Positions 16,937 through 25,755 of a DNA stretch of 64,000 nt are shown here, one piece after another. Every line of letters begins with the position of its first letter. The first letter of the stretch is position 1. This stretch comes from Croceibacterium_B sp963783195 (GTDB lineage Bacteria; Pseudomonadota; Alphaproteobacteria; Sphingomonadales; Sphingomonadaceae). The position numbers and the translations under genes were made by a program. The DNA lies in the NCBI GenBank assembly GCA_963783195.1, contig CAWAMV010000004.1, positions 806,001-870,000 on the forward strand, read 5' to 3'. The notes beneath the pieces are model-generated. The model had not been told where the DNA came from. It searched no databases and worked only from the letters and a program-made list of their open reading frames with translations.

Positions 16937-17395
16937 TCAGCTTCTGTCGAACCCGGAAAGGACGTCTCCGGCCCAGCCCATGATGTCCTTCTCGGCGATC
17001 AACCAGCGGCCGTCGACCTTGGCGACGACGTCGCGGATATGGCCGCACCAATGGAGGTGCGGGGGGTCTGGCGGGCGATTGATCGTCGCCCAGGCGTAGC
17101 TGCGCACCTGCCAGTGGTCCGGGCGCCCCCTGGGGTCCGGTTCGAACACGAACTGCGCCATCTGGTGCTGGTGTCCGGGGAAATCCGGCCGCTGGTGGAA
17201 CTTGAGCACCAGCGCGCGGATCTCGTCGCGCCCCTTGCGCACCTCGAGCTCGCCGCCGGACGTTTCCTCCGTCGCCTCGGCATCCTCGGTGAAGAGAGCG
17301 CAATAGCCATCGGTGTCGCCGGTATCGAGGGCCCAGGAATAGCGCGCGTAAAGCTCGAAGATCGCCAGCCGGTCCGCGGTGTCGGGACCGGTCAT
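16937..17395 (-). CDS. SnoaL-like (NTF2-fold) protein
   Basis: 152 residues from the ATG at 17395; a longer frame upstream runs through the next gene. ADRLAIFELYARYSWALDTGDTDGYCALFTEDAEAT at the N-terminus and a C-terminal DVVAKVDGRWLIAEKDIMGW are typical of the SnoaL_4 branch of the NTF2 fold, small cone-shaped proteins acting as isomerases, dehydratases or hydratases. Its start overlaps the stop of the alpha/beta hydrolase gene by 4 bp, so both are one transcription unit. The role is unknown; the pairing suggests hydration or isomerisation plus ester or C-C hydrolysis of one substrate. Confidence 0.78.
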   Translation of the reverse strand: MTGPDTADRLAIFELYARYSWALDTGDTDGYCALFTEDAEATEETSGGELEVRKGRDEIRALVLKFHQRPDFPGHQHQMAQFVFEPDPRGRPDHWQVRSYAWATINRPPDPPHLHWCGHIRDVVAKVDGRWLIAEKDIMGWAGDVLSGFDRS

Positions 17396-18072
17396 TGTGC
17401 CAACCCCAGCAAGACCCGCGCGGTGGTGTCGGGATCGTTCTGCATCACGAAGTGGTCGGTCGCCGCCTCGTGATAGTCCCACCCGGCGGCCTTCGCCTTC
17501 TCGGCAAAGCGCGGGAAGGGCGTGGGCGAGTAACCCGTGGCGAAGATGTAGCTCTTGCGCGGGATGGTCTTCTCGTCGCCCGAGAGCTGGACCGCTTCGA
17601 GCAGTGTCAGCAGCGGGTGATAGCCGACGACCCCGGGCACTTTGGCAAAATCGATCGCGCCGATCGGGTCGACGTAGCCCGGCTTGGTCTTCTGGCTGTC
17701 GATGTACCAGTTGTGCTCGAACTCGCCGGTGATGTCCCACAGGCTCTCGCCGTCCTCCGGCCAGAAGGCATCGATGTAGCAGATCGCGTCGATCCGCTTG
17801 CCGAGCCGGCCGGCGACACCGGTGATGACCATCCCGCCGTAGGAGTGCCCGGCAAGGATGAAGCGCTCGAATCCCGCGTTTTCGACCTGTTCGACGACCG
17901 CGTACACATGGTCGCTCAACGTAATGCCCGGGTGGAGTTCGTCCTGCCGGGTTCCGAGGCCGGGCAGGGTGCAGTTGAGCACCTTGTGTCCCTCGGCTTC
18001 GAGCCGGGCCGGAATGTCGCTGTAGGTATGGTTGCCGCCCCAGGCGCCGTGGACGAGGACGTAGTTGGCCAA
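17392..18072 (-). CDS. Alpha/beta hydrolase (salicylate-esterase/EstC-like)
   Basis: 226 residues. YVLVHGAWGGNHTYSDI is the oxyanion-hole strand, GHSYGG (near residue 75) contains the nucleophile Ser, and YEAATDHFVMQNDPDTTA supplies the His near the C-terminus. The size and HGAW/GHSYGG motifs match the small plant-MES-like or pyrethroid-hydrolase branch. It lies downstream of ligM on the same strand, separated by a 13-bp-stem terminator, so it probably has its own promoter. The substrate is unknown. Confidence 0.83.
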   Translation of the reverse strand: MANYVLVHGAWGGNHTYSDIPARLEAEGHKVLNCTLPGLGTRQDELHPGITLSDHVYAVVEQVENAGFERFILAGHSYGGMVITGVAGRLGKRIDAICYIDAFWPEDGESLWDITGEFEHNWYIDSQKTKPGYVDPIGAIDFAKVPGVVGYHPLLTLLEAVQLSGDEKTIPRKSYIFATGYSPTPFPRFAEKAKAAGWDYHEAATDHFVMQNDPDTTARVLLGLAQ

Positions 18073-18095
18073 TTCTTCTCTCCCGAAAACGATGA

Positions 18096-18126
18096 AGGCC
18101 CGCGAAGCGTGGTGCTTCGCGGGCCT
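18096..18126 (-). terminator. Intrinsic terminator downstream of ligM
   Basis: AGGCCCGCGAAGC (18096-18108) and its exact complement GCTTCGCGGGCCT (18114-18126) give a perfect 13-bp stem with a 5-base loop, 27 bp past the ligM stop. On the minus strand it is followed by TCATCGTTTTC. Confidence 0.8.
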
Positions 18127-18153
18127 CCGATCAAGCCGTTATCGCGGCAGGGT

Positions 18154-19560
18154 TCAGCCCTGCTTGCGACCCGAGCGCCAGCCCGAGGCGTAGGTGTCGC
18201 CGGCCATCTGGCTGTAGGGCACCGGCGAGACGATGACGCGGGCAGAGAACTGCTCGTGCGGCTCGACGGTGGTCTTGTCGGTGTTCGGCTGTTCGCCCCA
18301 CTTCACGTGCAGCTCGGTGCCGAGCGGGATCTCGTGATCGATGGTGGCGAGGCTGAGGCCCTTCTTCTCGTTGTACGAGTAGCCGGTGAACATCGACAGG
18401 CCGACCGTGTTGCCATCGGCATCGACGACAGCGTCGTAGTTCGAGTTGGCGTAGTTCGCGAGCGGCAGGTCGAAGAACTTGTAGTTCGGGCCATCGACGT
18501 TGAAGAGCGATCCGGTGATCGTCTTCATGTCGTCGGCGTTCCACTCGAGCGTGACCTTCTTGCGCTGCTCGGCCGGGTCGATTCCCTTGAGCGCATCGGC
18601 GCCATGGAAATCGTGGTCGAACTTCACGAACGGGCCGTAACCCAGCTCCCACGGATTGAGGTAGTAATCCTCGATCTTGTCGCCGACGAACGAGCCGCCG
18701 ATCGAACCGGTCGCTTCGTACGAATTGGCGCCGAGCCACTTGCGATAGTCTTCCAGCTTGTCGCCGGTGTAGATCGCCGGGAGCGGCGAGGGGATCCAGC
18801 CCGATTCAAGCGTGTTCGAGGGATAGGCGCGGCTGCCGACCGGGATCAGGCCGAACTCTTCGCCCGCCTTGAGGATGTGCTCGCGGACGTATTCCTGGTC
18901 CTCGTAGGGACCCCAGATCTCGAGGCCCGGCGAACCGGCCATGCCGTGGCGCAGGGTGCGGATCGTCTTGTCGCCGATCTTCATCGTGCTCATGTTGAAG
19001 AACTTGAGCTTCTCGAGCGTCTCGCCGTTGAGCTTCTCGATCACGTCCCAGGCGCGCGGGCCCTGGATCTGGAAACGCCAGGAGATGCGGTTGACCGGCT
19101 TGCCCATCGGGCGGCTCGGCGAACGCGGGTCGTTGATGACCTCCACGTTGTAGCCGCCGGTTTCGGCGTGGTACATCAGCCAGTTGGCAGCCGGCGCGCG
19201 GCCGACATAGACGAATTCCTCTTCCGCCAGGCGGAAGATGATGCCGTCGCCGATGACGTGGCCGTAAGGCGTGGTCGGGACGTACTGCTTCGCCTTGTTG
19301 ACCGCGAAACCGGCCGGCGAGTTGATCATCGTGTCCGACAGCAGCTTCAGCGCGTCAGGACCGTTGATGTAGAGGTCGAACATGTGGTGCGACTGGTCGA
19401 ACAGCACGGCACCGTGCTGCCAGGCCCACTGCTCCGAACGCCAGTTGGAAAATTCCGGGGCGACGACCGGGTACACGTAGGCACCGATCTGGTTGTTGCG
19501 AAGCTGGCTGACGATGTCGCCGTTTGCCTTCGCCAGGACTTGCTCGAGATTCTCGGCCAT
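18154..19560 (-). CDS. ligM: THF-dependent vanillate/3-O-methylgallate O-demethylase (LigM family)
   Basis: 468 residues (SYK-6 LigM, from memory, is 471). The protein has the GcvT/aminomethyltransferase fold: an N-terminal domain (NNQIGAYVYPVVAPEF, VLFDQSHHMFDLYI), the central LLSDTMINSPAGF and IIFRLAEEEFVYVGRAPAANWLMYHAETGGYNV, and a C-terminal beta-barrel with FTGYSYNEKKGLSLATID. These stretches agree closely with the LigM sequence I remember, more than with the related DesA. LigM moves the aryl O-methyl group to tetrahydrofolate, giving protocatechuate or gallate and 5-methyl-THF in the cytoplasm. A palindrome at 19604-19622 lies just upstream. No ligH or metF follows, unlike the SYK-6 operon; a MetE-core gene is found at 32359. 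Confidence 0.88.
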   Translation of the reverse strand: MAENLEQVLAKANGDIVSQLRNNQIGAYVYPVVAPEFSNWRSEQWAWQHGAVLFDQSHHMFDLYINGPDALKLLSDTMINSPAGFAVNKAKQYVPTTPYGHVIGDGIIFRLAEEEFVYVGRAPAANWLMYHAETGGYNVEVINDPRSPSRPMGKPVNRISWRFQIQGPRAWDVIEKLNGETLEKLKFFNMSTMKIGDKTIRTLRHGMAGSPGLEIWGPYEDQEYVREHILKAGEEFGLIPVGSRAYPSNTLESGWIPSPLPAIYTGDKLEDYRKWLGANSYEATGSIGGSFVGDKIEDYYLNPWELGYGPFVKFDHDFHGADALKGIDPAEQRKKVTLEWNADDMKTITGSLFNVDGPNYKFFDLPLANYANSNYDAVVDADGNTVGLSMFTGYSYNEKKGLSLATIDHEIPLGTELHVKWGEQPNTDKTTVEPHEQFSARVIVSPVPYSQMAGDTYASGWRSGRKQG

Positions 19561-19603
19561 CAGACTTCTCTCCATGATTGTGAATGAATCACATATACGA
19601 AAT

Positions 19604-19622
19604 TTGTATGTGGCACATACAA
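19604..19622. promoter_or_regulatory. Perfect 19-bp palindrome between ligM and the VOC gene
   Basis: TTGTATGT-GGC-ACATACAA, perfect in both 8-bp arms. A second, overlapping imperfect palindrome (CACATA ... TATGTG, 19590-19612) sits beside it. It lies 44 bp from the ligM start and 56 bp from the start of the divergent VOC gene. Related sites occur at 32179, 36227, 39546 and 49525, so it is probably the operator of a TetR/GntR-like regulator encoded elsewhere. Confidence 0.7.
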
Positions 19623-19677
19623 TATCTGGCATGACAGGCAAGACCTGATTGCCGCGATTCCGGAGAGGACGAGAACC

Positions 19678-20079
19678 ATGAACGTCGAAGCGCTCGACCA
19701 CGTGAACATCATCACCGACAAGCTCGATGAAACGGCGGATTTCTATGGCAAACTGCTCGGCCTGGTGCGCAAGGACGCGCCGCCGCCGCTCACGCCGGAA
19801 ACCGCGACCTGGATGTTCGACGAGCAGGACCGGGCGATCATCCACATCAACTCGACCGACTGCCATCGCACTTACGACCGCGAGGTGGAACCCGGCACCT
19901 TGACGGGTGCGCTCCACCACGTCGCGTTGAAGTGCAAGGGCTACGAGGAAGTACTCTCGCGGCTCGAGGACATGGGCGCCGACTACCAGGAGAACCTGGT
20001 GAGCGCGATCAACCTGCGGCAGATCTTCACGCCCGATCCCAACAACGTGCTGCTGGAACTGAACTTCTTCGCGGATTGA
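19678..20079 (+). CDS. VOC-superfamily (glyoxalase-like) protein
   Basis: 133 residues, one vicinal-oxygen-chelate unit pair. ALDHVNIITDKLDETADFYGKLLGL begins the first beta-alpha-beta-beta-beta module and GALHHVALKCKGYEEVLSRL the second. Metal ligands could be His8 and the His in LHHVAL, with Glu in LLELNFF at the end. Members include glyoxalases, extradiol dioxygenases and epimerases; this length fits a single-domain lyase or isomerase. It is divergent from ligM across the shared palindrome, which suggests a role in methoxyaromatic catabolism. The function is not assignable. Confidence 0.82.
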   Translation: MNVEALDHVNIITDKLDETADFYGKLLGLVRKDAPPPLTPETATWMFDEQDRAIIHINSTDCHRTYDREVEPGTLTGALHHVALKCKGYEEVLSRLEDMGADYQENLVSAINLRQIFTPDPNNVLLELNFFAD

Positions 20080-20087
20080 GCGGCGGC

Positions 20088-20583
20088 ATGGCCCACGCGT
20101 CCACCGCCGCCTTGCGCGAGGCGACCCAAGCCTGCTTCGCCGCAATGATCGCCGGAGAGGCGCCTGCTGGATTATCCTTGCCGGAAGGCCAGCCGGTCGA
20201 GGGGCCCGAGGTCCTGGCCATGCTCGCAGGTCTGGCCCGCGACGTGTCGGCGACCTTCGCCCCGGCTGCCTGGCTCATCGTCGAGGGCAGCGAGCTGGTC
20301 GGGCTGTGCTCGATCGTCAGCCGGCCGCACGATGGCGGGATCGACGTCGGCTACGGAGTCACGGCCTGCCGCCGCGGGCGGGGCCATGCCACGCGGACGG
20401 TCGCGCAACTGCTGAAATGGGCACGCGGCGATGCGCGAGTTGCGCGCGTCCGCGCGGAAACGAGCGTCGCCAACCCTGCATCGCAAGCCGTGCTGGTGAG
20501 CAACGGCTTCACCCAGACCGGCCGTCGCCACGACCGCGATGACGGCGACCTTGATCTGCTGGGCGATCGAGACGGTGGTCTGA
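20088..20583 (+). pseudogene. GNAT acetyltransferase with an apparent +1 frameshift near its end
   Basis: The frame from the ATG at 20088 encodes a GNAT fold (LIVEGSELVGLCSIVSR, then GYGVTACRRGRGHATRTVAQLLKWA as the acetyl-CoA loop, then VSNGFTQTGRRHD). At about 20559 one extra base is present: in frame it reads DLLGDRDGG and runs on to 20696, overlapping the next gene. Dropping one C gives DLWAIETVV and a stop at 20581-20583, the natural GNAT ending with its conserved Trp. Either the sequence has a base-call error or the protein now has a long aberrant tail. It follows the VOC gene by 8 bp. Confidence 0.7.
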
Positions 20584-20644
20584 ACCCTGCGTCGGGCAGA
20601 CAAGGCCGTCGTCCGGGCGTAAGAATTGCGCTGAGGAGAGAAGT

Positions 20645-22210
20645 ATGGAGGAGCAAATCCCCGTCCTGGTCGTCGGCGGGAGCCTGGTGGGGCTGACGGC
20701 TTCGGTCCTGCTTGGCCATCACGGCGTCCCCCACGTGCTTGTCGAGCGCCATCGCGGCACTGCCATCCATCCCCGCGCAGCAGCGTTCCACCAGCGAACG
20801 CTGGAGATTTTCCGCAGCGTGGGGCTGCAGGCGGCGGTTGAGCAAGCGGCAGCGCGCGAGTTCGTCCAGGACGGAGCGATCATGGCGGTCGAGTCGCTCG
20901 GCGGGCGCGAGCTTGCCTGGTTCTACCGCTCGGTCAACGAAGGGGTCGAGGACCTGAGCCCCGCAAGGCGTCTGTTCATCACCCAGATCGGGCTCGAGCC
21001 GGTTCTGCGCCAGCGCGCGGTGGAGCTGGGTGCGGACCTGCGATTTGCGACCGAGCTGGCGGATTTCACGCAAAGTGACGACGGCGCCGAGGTCACGCTG
21101 CGGTCGCGCGACGACGGCAGCGAACAGCGCCTGCGCGCGCGCTACGTAATCGCCGCCGACGGCGCGCATAGCGCAATGCGAGGCCATCTCGGCATTCCCA
21201 TGAACGGCCGCGAAATAACCGATTGCGTAACTATCTATTTCAAGGCCGATGTCCGTGCCTTGCTCGGCGAACGCAACCTCAGCGTGGTCTATGTCAACCA
21301 GCCCGGGCTGCTGGCGTTCTTCCGCTTCTCGATCGCCGGCGACGCGGGCTTCCTGGCGGTGTTTGCCCTGTTCGACGAGCAGGGTCGGCGCCAGTCCCTG
21401 CGCGAAGGCGCGTTGTCTGAAGAAGATTGCAAGCGGGTCGTGCGCCAGGCGCTCGGCGGGGGGGACGCACTCCCGGTCGCGATCGAAAATGTCCAGCCCT
21501 GGACCGCAGCGGCCGAGACGGCGCGCTCGTTCCGGCGCGGCAACGTCTTCCTCGCCGGAGATGCCGCCCACGTCATGCCGCCGACTGGCGGGTTCGGCGG
21601 CAACACGGGGGTAGCCGACGTGCACAACCTGGCGTGGAAGCTTGCGATGGTCCTGCAGGGCGGCGCCGGACCCGCGCTGCTCGACAGCTACGACGCGGAG
21701 CGGCGGCCGAACGCCGAGCTGACGGTGGAGCAGGCTTATCGGCGTTATGTCGAGCGCGTCGAGCCTTCGCTGCCGCGCGACGACCTCGTGCCCAATGTCG
21801 CCGACACGGCAATAGAGCTCGGCGCCGTCTACCGCTCGCCGGCGATCGTCGACGACGGCGCCCCGACCGAGCTGACAGAAGCACCCGAAACGCCGAGCGG
21901 CCGGCCTGGCACCCGGCTGGCCCACCGCTGGCTGGACAAGGGGGAAGCGGTTTCGACGCTCGATACGGCGGGGCGCGGGTTCGTGCTTCTGGCTGGCCCG
22001 CAAGGCGGGGCTTGGATCGATGCGGGGCGTGTGCTGGGCATCGAGGCGCAGACGCTCGCGTCGGCCGGGATCTCGGCGGCTCTCGGTTTCGGCGAAGCCG
22101 GCGCCGTGCTGCTGCGGCCCGACGGGGTGATCGGCTGGCGAGCGCTGGAGCCTGCCGGCGATCCGACGTCCGCCTTGCAGGACGCGCTTGCTCGGCTGGC
22201 TGCGCGCTGA
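20645..22210 (+). CDS. FAD-dependent aromatic hydroxylase (PheA/TfdB/MhpA type)
   Basis: 521 residues. The FAD Rossmann motif VLVVGGSLVGLTASVLLGHHG lies at residues 7-27, the DG motif is YVIAADGAHSAMRGHLGI and the GD motif is NVFLAGDAAHVMPPTGGFGGNTGVADVHNLAWKLA. A thioredoxin-like C-terminal domain follows (about 400-521), as in phenol and resorcinol hydroxylases. Such enzymes ortho-hydroxylate phenolics with NAD(P)H and O2. Its neighbours are a VOC protein and, divergently, ligM. The start follows GAGGAGAGAAGT. The substrate is unknown. Confidence 0.85.
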   Translation: MEEQIPVLVVGGSLVGLTASVLLGHHGVPHVLVERHRGTAIHPRAAAFHQRTLEIFRSVGLQAAVEQAAAREFVQDGAIMAVESLGGRELAWFYRSVNEGVEDLSPARRLFITQIGLEPVLRQRAVELGADLRFATELADFTQSDDGAEVTLRSRDDGSEQRLRARYVIAADGAHSAMRGHLGIPMNGREITDCVTIYFKADVRALLGERNLSVVYVNQPGLLAFFRFSIAGDAGFLAVFALFDEQGRRQSLREGALSEEDCKRVVRQALGGGDALPVAIENVQPWTAAAETARSFRRGNVFLAGDAAHVMPPTGGFGGNTGVADVHNLAWKLAMVLQGGAGPALLDSYDAERRPNAELTVEQAYRRYVERVEPSLPRDDLVPNVADTAIELGAVYRSPAIVDDGAPTELTEAPETPSGRPGTRLAHRWLDKGEAVSTLDTAGRGFVLLAGPQGGAWIDAGRVLGIEAQTLASAGISAALGFGEAGAVLLRPDGVIGWRALEPAGDPTSALQDALARLAAR

Positions 22211-22214
22211 GCCT

Positions 22215-23132
22215 TCAGGCCGCCGCGCGCACTTTCGAACGCGAGGTCTTCGCCGTGGTGGTGCGGTACATTTCCCTGCGATAGCCGTCGTAGTCGTTGG
22301 GGCCGAGGTGCATCGTGCAGCGGTTGTCCCACATCGCGATCATGCCCGGCTCCCACCGCAAGCGGCAGGTGAAGGCGTGCTGGGTCGCGTGCTGCACCAG
22401 GAAATCGAGCAGCGGCTTGGCCTCGTGCGTGGTCATCCCGTCTATCCCGGCGGCGTAGGTGTCGCAGATGTTGAGCGATTCCTCGCCGGTTTCCGGATGG
22501 CGCTTGACCAGCGGGTGGACGGTGCCGCGGATGCCCTGCTCGTATTGCTCCTGGTCCGCGAACTGGATCGCCTTGCCCATCAGCTTTTCCTGCGTGGCGA
22601 AGTTGTTCGCCGCGCTCATCCAGACTTTCAGCGGGCGGATCATGTCCTGGTAAGTCGGTGAGAGATGCCTGAGGGCAAGCGCACAGTTGGCCCAGCTCGT
22701 GTCGCCGCCGTAGGGCGGACATTCCACGCAACGCAGGAAAGTCACCGCAGGTGGCTCGGCGAGGAAGGGGCTGTCGGTATGCCAGCCGCCGCCGAACAGG
22801 CTGGCGGCCTGCTGGTCGGCTTCCTTGATGATCGGATGCACCTCGCGGTGGCCCGGCACGCCCTGCGTATAGGCATCGATGGCAAACGGGCCGAGCCGCG
22901 CGGCGAGGGCTTCGTGCTCCGCGTGGCTGAGGTCCTGCCCTTTCGCGTAGAGCATCTTGTGGTGGTAGAGCGCCTGCTTGAAGTCCTCGAGCCCTTCGTC
23001 GGTGAGATCGGGCAGCCGCACGCCGACGACTTCAGCGCCCATTGCGCTGGTCAATGGGCGGGTTTCAAAATGGCGGCTCTCGAACGGGGCGTTGTCGAAC
23101 TCGCCGCAGGGGGTGACGCGGACTTCCCACAT
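22215..23132 (-). CDS. TauD/TfdA-family Fe(II)/2-oxoglutarate dioxygenase
   Basis: 305 residues. The facial triad is His118, Asp120 (WHTDSPF) and His275 (TMHLG), with Arg286 placed to bind 2-oxoglutarate. The length and the TauD-like GAEVVGV N-terminal segment fit the taurine/2,4-D dioxygenase family. TfdA relatives cleave aryl-ether bonds by hydroxylating the ether carbon, which would fit this operon of etherase-like enzymes. It is the last gene of the minus-strand run that begins near 32145, 22 bp downstream of the MDR gene, and converges on the flavin hydroxylase gene with a 4-bp gap. The substrate is not known. Confidence 0.87.
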   Translation of the reverse strand: MWEVRVTPCGEFDNAPFESRHFETRPLTSAMGAEVVGVRLPDLTDEGLEDFKQALYHHKMLYAKGQDLSHAEHEALAARLGPFAIDAYTQGVPGHREVHPIIKEADQQAASLFGGGWHTDSPFLAEPPAVTFLRCVECPPYGGDTSWANCALALRHLSPTYQDMIRPLKVWMSAANNFATQEKLMGKAIQFADQEQYEQGIRGTVHPLVKRHPETGEESLNICDTYAAGIDGMTTHEAKPLLDFLVQHATQHAFTCRLRWEPGMIAMWDNRCTMHLGPNDYDGYRREMYRTTTAKTSRSKVRAAA

Positions 23133-23154
23133 GGCTCTTATCCTCTCGTGCGTA

Positions 23155-24159
23155 TCATAGCTCGATCACGGTCTTGCCGAAACTGTCCGGGCCCCAGGCG
23201 TGGGCATAGGCCTTGTCGGCCTCGTCGAATGCGAACCGCTTGCCGATCGCCGGCTTGATCCCGTGTGCATCGACGAAATCGTTCAGTCTTTGCGCCATCG
23301 CAACGTTGCCGACGAAGATGCCGCGCAAGCTGCCGCCGGTCATCATCAGCCCGCGCGGGTCGGGCGGATCGCCCTGCGCAAGCACGCCGATCATGGCGAT
23401 CTCGCCCGCCGGGGCGAGCGCGGCCATCGACTGGGCAAGGGTGCCGGTCCCGCCAACCTCGACCACGTGGTCCGCGCCGCCGAATTCCTGCTTCACGTGC
23501 GCGCCCCAGTCGGGTGTCGCCTTGTAGTTTACCGTCTCGTCTGCGCCGAGGGCCTGCACGTCCTTGAGCTTTTCGTCAGAGCTGGAGGTGGCGATCACCG
23601 TTGCGCCGGCCGCCTTGGCGAGTTGCAGAGCGATCATCGACACGCCGCCCGAGCCGAGTACCAGCACCTTGTCGCCGGCCTTCGTCGGCTTGCCTTCGAA
23701 CAGCGCGTTCCACGCCGTTACGCCAGCGCAGGGCAGGCAGGCGGCCTCGGCATAGTCGAGCGTGTCGGCCATCTTCACCACGCCGGTTTCGGGCAGCACG
23801 ACCTTCTCGGCCAGCATACCCGGACCCATGCCGTCGCCGAGCGCCATGCTCATCTTGGGCGGACCGTCGGTCCAGTCGGTGAAGAAGGCGCCGGCCACCC
23901 GATCCCCGGGCTTGAACTTCGTCACGCCCTCGCCAACCGCGAGAACTTCGCCCGCGCCATCCGACAACGGGATAGTCGGCTTCTGCAGCACGCCGCCAAA
24001 GTACTTGCCGCTGGCCACCGCGAAGTCGCGGTAGTTGATCGACCAGGCCCTGGGCGCGATCAGCACTTCGCCCGGGCCGGGCTCGGGATCGGGCAAGTTA
24101 TCTTCGAGGTAGAGCTTGTCGAAGCCGTCCGATCCGGCGGGAAGCATCCATGCGCGCAT
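23155..24159 (-). CDS. Zinc-independent MDR oxidoreductase (quinone oxidoreductase-like)
   Basis: 334 residues. The GroES-like N-terminal domain has SINYRDFAVASGKYFGG and IPLSDGAGEVLAVGEGV. The Rossmann domain has VLVLGSGGVSMIALQLAKAAGATVIATSSSDEKL. There is no structural-zinc cysteine cluster, and the catalytic zinc ligands are replaced, as in quinone oxidoreductases and enoyl reductases. It probably reduces an alpha,beta-unsaturated ketone or quinone with NAD(P)H. It lies 15 bp downstream of the LigF-like GST gene. In beta-ether catabolism a GST releases a glutathionyl ketone; reduction of an enone side product is one possible role. Confidence 0.82.
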   Translation of the reverse strand: MRAWMLPAGSDGFDKLYLEDNLPDPEPGPGEVLIAPRAWSINYRDFAVASGKYFGGVLQKPTIPLSDGAGEVLAVGEGVTKFKPGDRVAGAFFTDWTDGPPKMSMALGDGMGPGMLAEKVVLPETGVVKMADTLDYAEAACLPCAGVTAWNALFEGKPTKAGDKVLVLGSGGVSMIALQLAKAAGATVIATSSSDEKLKDVQALGADETVNYKATPDWGAHVKQEFGGADHVVEVGGTGTLAQSMAALAPAGEIAMIGVLAQGDPPDPRGLMMTGGSLRGIFVGNVAMAQRLNDFVDAHGIKPAIGKRFAFDEADKAYAHAWGPDSFGKTVIEL

Positions 24160-24174
24160 CTGTCGTTCTCCTGT

Positions 24175-24960
24175 CTAGCTGTGCTCGCGGCCGTCGCCGC
24201 TCCAGGTCCTCAGACCCGGCTGGGTGCGGTCTTCGGCGGCGAGAGCCTTCTTCACCGCGGGACGGTCGCTGATGGCCTCGCGCCAGCGGACGATGTTGGG
24301 ATAGGCCTCGTCCACCTCGAATTGCGGGAACATGCGGTTCACCGACAGCCCGCAATGGGCGTAGAAGTTTATGTCCGCCAGGCCATATGTCTCTCCGGCC
24401 AGATAGGCATTGTCGGCCAGGTGCGCCTCGATCTTGTTCAGCGCGTACTCGATCTTCTCGAGCGCGTGGTCGAGGTCCTTCTGTTCGAAGCCGGAGCGGG
24501 CGGTGCGCCACTTCTTCTGCTGATCGGGCAGGGGAATATGGCTCATCAGTTCCTCGAACCGGTCCTCCTCGATCGACTTGGTGATCTGGCGGATCAGCCG
24601 GTGCCATCCGTGCATCGAGACGTAGTTCATGACCTGCTCGTCGACGAACTTGTTCCAGTACCGCATCCGCGCCTTGCCGACCGGGTCGAGCGGACGCAGC
24701 GGGCCGCTGGCGGGCTGGGCATCGGGGAAGGCATCCTCGAGGTATTCGTTGATCACGGTGGTATGCGTGATGATCGCCCCGTCGTGGTCGAGTACGGGGA
24801 CCTGGCCTTCGGGATTGATCGCGGTGAACCAGTCGGAGTGCTGCTCGAACTTGTGCAGGTCGACGTAGACGCTCTCCCATTCGAGACCCTTCTCCATGAG
24901 CGGGATCATCGACTTGAGCGAGTTCGCCATCGGTTCGGCATGATAGTATTTGAGCGCCAT
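24175..24960 (-). CDS. LigF-like glutathione S-transferase (beta-etherase-related)
   Basis: 261 residues. The N-terminus has the AEPMANSLKSM segment equivalent to the glutathione-site ANSLK of LigF, followed by KFEQHSDWFTAINPEGQVPVLDHDG and TVINEYLEDAFPD, which match LigF nearly word for word as I remember it. The C-terminal domain has the LP-DQQKKWR-ARSGF stretch also found in LigF. LigF cleaves the beta-aryl ether of lignin dimers with glutathione. The match suggests an etherase or a closely related thiol-transfer activity; stereochemistry and the natural substrate cannot be read. The start is at 24960, 2 bp after the SDR stop, so the genes are coupled. Confidence 0.82.
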   Translation of the reverse strand: MALKYYHAEPMANSLKSMIPLMEKGLEWESVYVDLHKFEQHSDWFTAINPEGQVPVLDHDGAIITHTTVINEYLEDAFPDAQPASGPLRPLDPVGKARMRYWNKFVDEQVMNYVSMHGWHRLIRQITKSIEEDRFEELMSHIPLPDQQKKWRTARSGFEQKDLDHALEKIEYALNKIEAHLADNAYLAGETYGLADINFYAHCGLSVNRMFPQFEVDEAYPNIVRWREAISDRPAVKKALAAEDRTQPGLRTWSGDGREHS

Positions 24961-24962
24961 CG

Positions 24963-25709
24963 TCAGACCTCCAGACTTTCCAGCACGCCGCCGTCGACCG
25001 CCCAGTCCTGACCGGTGACGTGGCTCGCCGCGTCGGACAGGAGGAAGGCGGCGACTTCGGCCAGTTCGCGCGGCGTGCCCATGCGGTTCATCGGCACGCG
25101 CTGTTCGATCAGGCCCTTCTGGTGCTCGGGGATGCGGTCCATCGCCTCGGTCACGATGAAGCCGGGGATCACGCAATTGCAGCGCACGTTGTGCGGCGCC
25201 ATCTCGACCGCCACCGCGCGCGAGAGGCCGAGCAGGCCGTGCTTGGACGAGACGTAGGCCGGGTTCATCGCCATCCCGCGCTTGCTGGCCATCGAACCAG
25301 TGACGAGGATCGCGCCCTTCTTCGCCTCGATCATCGGCGGCAGGACTTTCTGTATCGCCCAGAACACGCTCGTCAGGTTGACCTTGAGCGTCTTCTCGTA
25401 CTCGGCCGGGTCGAACTCGACGAACGGCGTGAAGCCGCCGGTCAGCCCGGCGTTGGCGAACAGGCCCTCGACCGGTCCGAAATGCGCCGCGGCCGCCTCG
25501 AGCGCGGCGCCGAGCTGGTCCTTCTCGCCGACATCGGCGGCAAAGCCCTTGGCAGCCTCGCCGATCCTGCCCGCTTCCTCGTCGAGCACGTCCTGCCGCC
25601 GGGCGATCATCGAAACCCGCGCTCCGCGTTCGGCGAGCAGTTTCGCGCTCTCCAGCCCGAGGCCGGTCGAGGCCCCGGTGACGGCAATGTGCATTCCATT
25701 GAAGGTCAA
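24963..25709 (-). CDS. Short-chain dehydrogenase/reductase
   Basis: 248 residues, classical SDR. The cofactor motif is TGASTGLG (residues 12-19), ANAG is at about 87-90 and the catalytic Ser precedes Tyr-x3-Lys in NPAYVSSKHG. The sequence ends in the usual GQDWAVDGG. NAD(P)-dependent alcohol oxidation or ketone reduction is expected. It is immediately upstream of the LigF-like GST gene. In the known etherase pathway an SDR (LigD/L/N) oxidises the C-alpha alcohol first. This one is shorter and of the general classical type, so the parallel rests on position only. Confidence 0.85.
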   Translation of the reverse strand: MTFNGMHIAVTGASTGLGLESAKLLAERGARVSMIARRQDVLDEEAGRIGEAAKGFAADVGEKDQLGAALEAAAAHFGPVEGLFANAGLTGGFTPFVEFDPAEYEKTLKVNLTSVFWAIQKVLPPMIEAKKGAILVTGSMASKRGMAMNPAYVSSKHGLLGLSRAVAVEMAPHNVRCNCVIPGFIVTEAMDRIPEHQKGLIEQRVPMNRMGTPRELAEVAAFLLSDAASHVTGQDWAVDGGVLESLEV

Positions 25710-25755
25710 TCCGCCCTCCCTCTTTCCTGTCGCCCTGGAGCAGGCAAGGGCGACC